Positions 59,707 to 64,000 of a stretch of DNA of 64,000 nt are shown piece by piece. Source of the DNA: Struthio camelus (lineage: Eukaryota > Chordata > Aves > Struthioniformes > Struthionidae). The notes under the pieces are model-generated. The model saw only the letters and a program-made list of their open reading frames with translations, was not told the DNA's origin and ran no database searches. A program made the translations under genes and the position numbers. Location of the stretch: assembly GCF_040807025.1 (NCBI RefSeq), contig NC_090982.1, positions 52,001,112-52,065,111 of the forward strand, in the 5' to 3' direction. The stretch's first letter is position 1. Every line of letters begins with the position of its first letter.

Positions 59707-62090
59707 GTAAGTTTATTCAAGTATTGACTCATAATTTTGACCAGAAACCACTTGATTAACTAGCTGCACAAACATCAACGTTAGAATATTAAGGTCTTGT
59801 TTTAAATGGTCAGGATTGTAATTTCCATGTTTATCCCAACACTGCCTACAAATTACACATAGATACACATACTTGGACAAACACACATACAAATTGCTAT
59901 TCAGTTGCTCTGCCTGACCAAGGAATTAATTACCAAGGGCATGACCTGGAAATGAAAAGAGTTTATTACGGCTGGTGAAACTAGTTGAAAGCAGTGCTGT
60001 ACAGACATTCTGACTGACTACTCAAATTGAAACACAATCAGCTGAATGCAAACTGAAATGAGAAAAATCTCAGTTTTCCTCTCCAAAATAAAGGAAACAA
60101 AGAAACAAGAAAGCACTCATTAAAGATGGAATAAAATATCGAGCAAAGTATTGAACAAAGCATTTCCTCTCCTTCTCCCTAGACAGCAAAGTAGGACATT
60201 CAAAGGAAATCCACATGTCTTTTTGGATGCTCTTTCTCATACTCTGTACACAAAGAGCAAATTTCATAACTGTGGTAGATCCTAGCTGCATCATAAGGTG
60301 TGTGGAAATCCTCATTTCATGCTGTCTCCCGTGTTATACTATTTATATATGCGATCTCAGAAAACTCAACCCAGGCTTCTTAAGTCTTATCATAATCAAG
60401 TCTTTCTCTTGTTTTCACCTTCTCCTATAATTGCTACACTTGGAACAGAAGCTTTTCTGACAGCAGATCCATGATAACGGTATTCAATCCTAAGAGTCAC
60501 GAAAATTAGTACAGACTTGATTCCTACAGAATTAAATAATTCTTCAGCTCAGCATATCTGTGATAATGAAGTTTTCTGTTTGTCAGGCAGAACAGAGCGA
60601 AAGAGGAGCAGGAGAGCCACACACTGTTCTGTTTCCTGTAGCATCCTTAGGTGACCCAGATGCTACTATGCTGTATAAAGCTCAGTAAAGGCAGGTGGAG
60701 ACTTCTGCTTTCTTTTTCCCAAAGCTGAAGTTTAGGGGAAGTCTCAGATACAGCAGAAGAACCAAAGTGTCGAATTGCAACAGTATCAGACTGCAGGAGA
60801 GCTCTTGATGACTCTGGATCTCTTTCAGAGAACCAGTGATGTTTTTAATTGCTTTTAGTTGGAAATGAATACGGAATGCTTCAATATTTTCTTTGGAAAT
60901 AATAAAATAGCCAGTCTTCTTGTTTGAATGACAAGACAGAGTTCCTGACAACAGAAATTACTGAGTAAGCATCTGGAATTTTCATTATTCCCATGTTTGT
61001 TCGTTCATGCCAACAGGGAACGATCCTAACCGGGCTAAAAACTGCAATCAAGCTTTATAAGAGAATTAGACCAAACCAGATCCAAGCAGACAGAATTCTA
61101 AACGTATCAGGACAACCATATCATTTAGACAGATAGGAACCAAAACAAGAACACACTCATATTTTTTAATGTATTTCAGCTGGAGCAACTTCAGCCGTGT
61201 TTGGTCAAGAGAAATTTCATAACCATGCTCCAAGCTCTACTCATGAAGAAGTAAATGAACTCCCACCACAGCCCATTGGAAAATATGAAGTCAAATTGCC
61301 GCAATAATGGCTGCTCGTGGCACTGTGCCATGAACACACAGATCATCACCCAGAGTCACTGCCAAGCAAGAACATATACATTCAGCTTGAAGGGGGTGCA
61401 TGATACTGCTGGCCAAAGACAACTGTCAACGCGAAAAGAGGTGGAAGAGAAGCCAAAAGAGGGATGTTGGAAGGGAAAGGGTTATTCTATTGTATATTCT
61501 CATTATTGCTAGAGTTTGGAGTTATATTTTTTCCCTTTATGAGAAGTAAAAACACCAAGTTCTGCGGTCCTAATTTATATCGCAAGGAGGAATCTTCGCA
61601 AATTTTCTATTTTGTCTGTGCTCTTAGCTTGGGAACTGTGCAAAACTATTTGGGGCATTTGAAAATGGTGTATGTAACCCCCACGCTCTCTCATGCTCTC
61701 TTTGACCTCTGTATTCTCTGTATCAGAAGGTTCCACTACTAAAGGGGACTTTGCCAATCAGTAAAGGAGAAGAGCGTGAGACAGGGCTCTCCGTATACGA
61801 ACACACCGCTTTGGTTAAGGCTCAAAGCACGACACCATGAGTGACCAGTAGGAGCTCTCAGTAGATGGTTTCTTAAAAGCTGCTTTATGCTTCCCCCATC
61901 TGCATTGACACGCATCCCTCCTTACAGGTATAACCACACAGAACTCTCTTTTTATCCAGTTCAACGACATCATCGCAGCACCACTAGCCTAATCTCACCA
62001 GGAAGCTGACAAATGCTAGGAGGAGCAGCGTAAGACCCAGCAGGGAATGAAGGAAGACCATTTTGAGAAGAGGAGACATTCTCAAGAAAG

Positions 62091-62111
62091 GACTTTCTTA
62101 AGAAGAAAGTC
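62091..62111. repeat. Hairpin, 9-bp perfect stem, 3-base loop
   Basis: GACTTTCTT (62091-62099) pairs with AAGAAAGTC (62103-62111). It lies in purine-rich DNA and has no other signal. Confidence 0.8.
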
Positions 62112-63530
62112 ACTGTGGCCTGGACTACAAGGTCTGTAAAACCTTGGCCCCATGTTGTTTTTTCATCAGGTTGAAAGGCTATTCTCAGCTGGGAAAAGCA
62201 ATTTTGATTTTCAACCACAGAATTGCTTTCTGCTTCTGCAAAAGGATGTGAAAAATGAAAGTGGCAAGAAGCCAAACATGTTCTTGGTTTTTGCTCCGGG
62301 TGTGAAAATGTTCACAGCTTTAAGTACAGTACATTATGTTATTTTCTGCAAGAACAAAATACATTGTTACAGGGCATAAAGTCACACCTAGAATTTCCAT
62401 TTTACAGGGAAATTTTTCATACCCTACTACAGCTATAACCACTTCAAAACAACCTAAATTTTCCCTTCTATGTGAAGAGCACAGAAAAAGCGGGATTTCA
62501 GACAAATAAGACAAAAGGAAAATACACTCCGGCTAAGACAAGATCAGACGAAATAACGGTATCCCTGGTAGAATCTGTGCATTTATGCTGACATAGTTTT
62601 TCACGGAGTATCAGGAAACCCATTAATTTCAAAATATTCACAGAAAATGTAAACCTTCAGATATATCAAAAAAGTATAGGCATGTTATTCCCATTTCTTA
62701 ATATTCACTGTTGGCAGCAAGAACATGCCTCACTCTAGAGAGGGACTTCATTGCATTAGAGCAAGTGGTAGTCAGAAAGAGAAGTTGCGTTCTGTCAGGA
62801 GCGTACAGCCAAAATAATCTGAATGTTACTAATTACACAGCAGAGCTTAAGACTAAATGCTCTATCCACATTCACACAGAAAATTCTTTTCCAAGCTTTT
62901 GAATTGCAGCCTGTCCTTCTCAAGCATTCAACACGTTGCTTGATATTTCTTTGCAACGAGCAAGGGGGACGAGCACAAGAGAAAGAAAAAAAAGGGGGTG
63001 CAATGGCAAAAGAGTAAGGCAAAACCCACCCATTCTGGATGATGGGGAAGAGAGGACTGGCACCATACTTGGTGCTAAGGTAGTGTTGCCTAATAACTTT
63101 AACATCGTTTGGTATCATAAATATTTAATCCTCTAATTCGTATGCTGCCTCATCACCACTTCACACACAGCCACAATCAAAAGAACTACTCTTCTCTCCT
63201 ATTAAACCACAAATCCTGCAGGTTGAGCTTCCAGTTACCCTACTTCATACTAACAGCTGTGAAGTCTACCAGGCAGTCTTTATGGGGAGGGGAATAGGCA
63301 CCGCAGTGGCCTTATAGTGTTACTAACTTCCAGCAGATCTATTACAAAGTTTATTCACATTATTTTGAAAATTATTTATCTATTTTGTACTGAATACTCC
63401 TGTTCCATTGAATATATGAGTAAATATTGCAATCTTATTGGTGATAAATAAATTAGATCCAACGTCTCTTTTCATCCTGAGATGTTTAAACCTTTTCCTT
63501 AGGAGGTCTGACCAGCTAGATTTATAGGTG

Positions 63531-63556
63531 TTAATGCAATGCTTCCATTGCATTAA
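63531..63556. repeat. Hairpin, 11-bp perfect stem, 4-base loop
   Basis: TTAATGCAATG (63531-63541) pairs with CATTGCATTAA (63546-63556) across CTTC. Each arm carries a TGCAAT/ATTGCA core of the C/EBP half-site kind next to TTAA. A second hairpin follows at 63677. Confidence 0.85.
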
Positions 63557-63676
63557 TGTGTAAGCAATTTATGGAAGCACTATTGCTACAGCAGAGGAAT
63601 GGATGACTAGGAACTATATCACTTTTAACTGCTGAGGTTTTTGTTTATACAGCATACAGGTCATCCCTGTTAAGGA

Positions 63677-63694
63677 CGGACTTGTTCAAGTCCG
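63677..63694. repeat. Hairpin, 8-bp perfect stem, 2-base loop
   Basis: CGGACTTG (63677-63684) pairs with CAAGTCCG (63687-63694). The loop region reads TTGTTCAAG, which superficially resembles a tRNA T-loop, but no acceptor stem or A-box is present. Confidence 0.8.
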
Positions 63695-64000
63695 CATCAA
63701 ATTCTCAGCCATTTTGCAAAATTGAAATCTGTGCACACTTCTACTGTCTTGTCAGTAACTTTTGAGGAACTGATGGAGAGTTTAAGTACTTCCTCTGTTT
63801 TGGTATTCTTTCTCTTTTGGTCTTACGGTGCATTACTGGATTCCCTGTTGTATTTTATCACCACCTTTGGCTGGCAGAGGGAGATTACAGTCTTCCTACT
63901 TTGGCATAGACCTAATCTCCCTCCTACTGAAACGTGCTGTATGTAGGGCTGTCCTCAAAGAAACAAGCAACTTCAACCAGCATAATACATATAATGTAGA

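Larger units (their letters stand above)
53051..64000. other. No gene seen (to end of window)
   Basis: A pyrimidine-rich tract, a possible SINE fragment at 56135, the exon-like segment at 59635 and three short hairpins (62091, 63531, 63677) lie in otherwise unique AT-rich DNA. Open frames up to 114 codons have no recognisable domains. Confidence 0.55.

Noticed and set aside
63677..63694. Possible tRNA T-loop (GTTCAAG)
   Set aside because: No A-box, acceptor stem or cloverleaf can be drawn; it is only a short hairpin.
1..64000. CRISPR array, phage, operon or other prokaryotic system
   Set aside because: CR1 elements, AT-rich spacing, lack of long open frames and absence of regularly spaced repeats show that this is vertebrate noncoding DNA.

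Overview
This is vertebrate nuclear DNA, almost certainly from a bird. The deciding evidence is a CR1 LINE tail at 6140-6268. It has the avian-type 3' end and terminates in the CR1 octamer repeat ATTCTGTG instead of a poly(A) tail. The low density of young repeats, the AT-rich background, the short GC-rich islands and the traces of very old amniote repeats all fit a bird. I cannot name the species or the locus.

No protein-coding gene can be supported. The longest open frame is 133 codons (15272-15673). None of the open frames shows a recognisable domain, and their number and size are what chance gives in 64 kb. The window is best read as intergenic DNA or the inside of a very long intron. There is no rRNA, tRNA, CRISPR array or bacterial-type operon.

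Repeats, region by region. Young: one CR1 tail (6140-6268). Old: a highly decayed 0.9-1 kb CR1/L3-like LINE at about 51175-52140, which still shows a reverse-transcriptase motif (PQGSVLG), and a second decayed tail of the same type at 40090-40320. Very old and less certain: MIR-like SINE fragments near 12750, 33255, 46288 and 56135, and short fragments near 5651, 9832, 14130, 47757 and 50575 that resemble an ancient repeat I know from turtle and crocodile DNA. Two GC-rich blocks (6541-7016 and 45205-45375) stand out from the AT-rich surroundings and remain unclassified. Microsatellites include a TA tract at 4536-4592, a run of 17 C at 24102-24118 and a TA/CA tract at 24693-24736.

Possible function. 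Several stretches look like conserved vertebrate regulatory DNA: low in repeats, dense in homeodomain-type TAATTA cores, and with clustered palindromes. The best is 52715-53050, where three perfect inverted repeats lie within 75 bp, including a 20-bp palindrome around TTTAATTAAA. Others are 47120-47480, 30160-30330, 14640-14770, 380-660 and 35520-35650. Three exon-like segments have good splice signals at both ends and one open frame (9426-9599, 30774-30874, 59635-59706). There is also a very strong acceptor at 47371-47390 and two back-to-back acceptor/donor motifs of the recursive-splicing kind (near 22019 and 59706). All are hypotheses that need RNA or alignment data. I found no new biological system; the most useful leads are the palindrome cluster and the exon-like segments.
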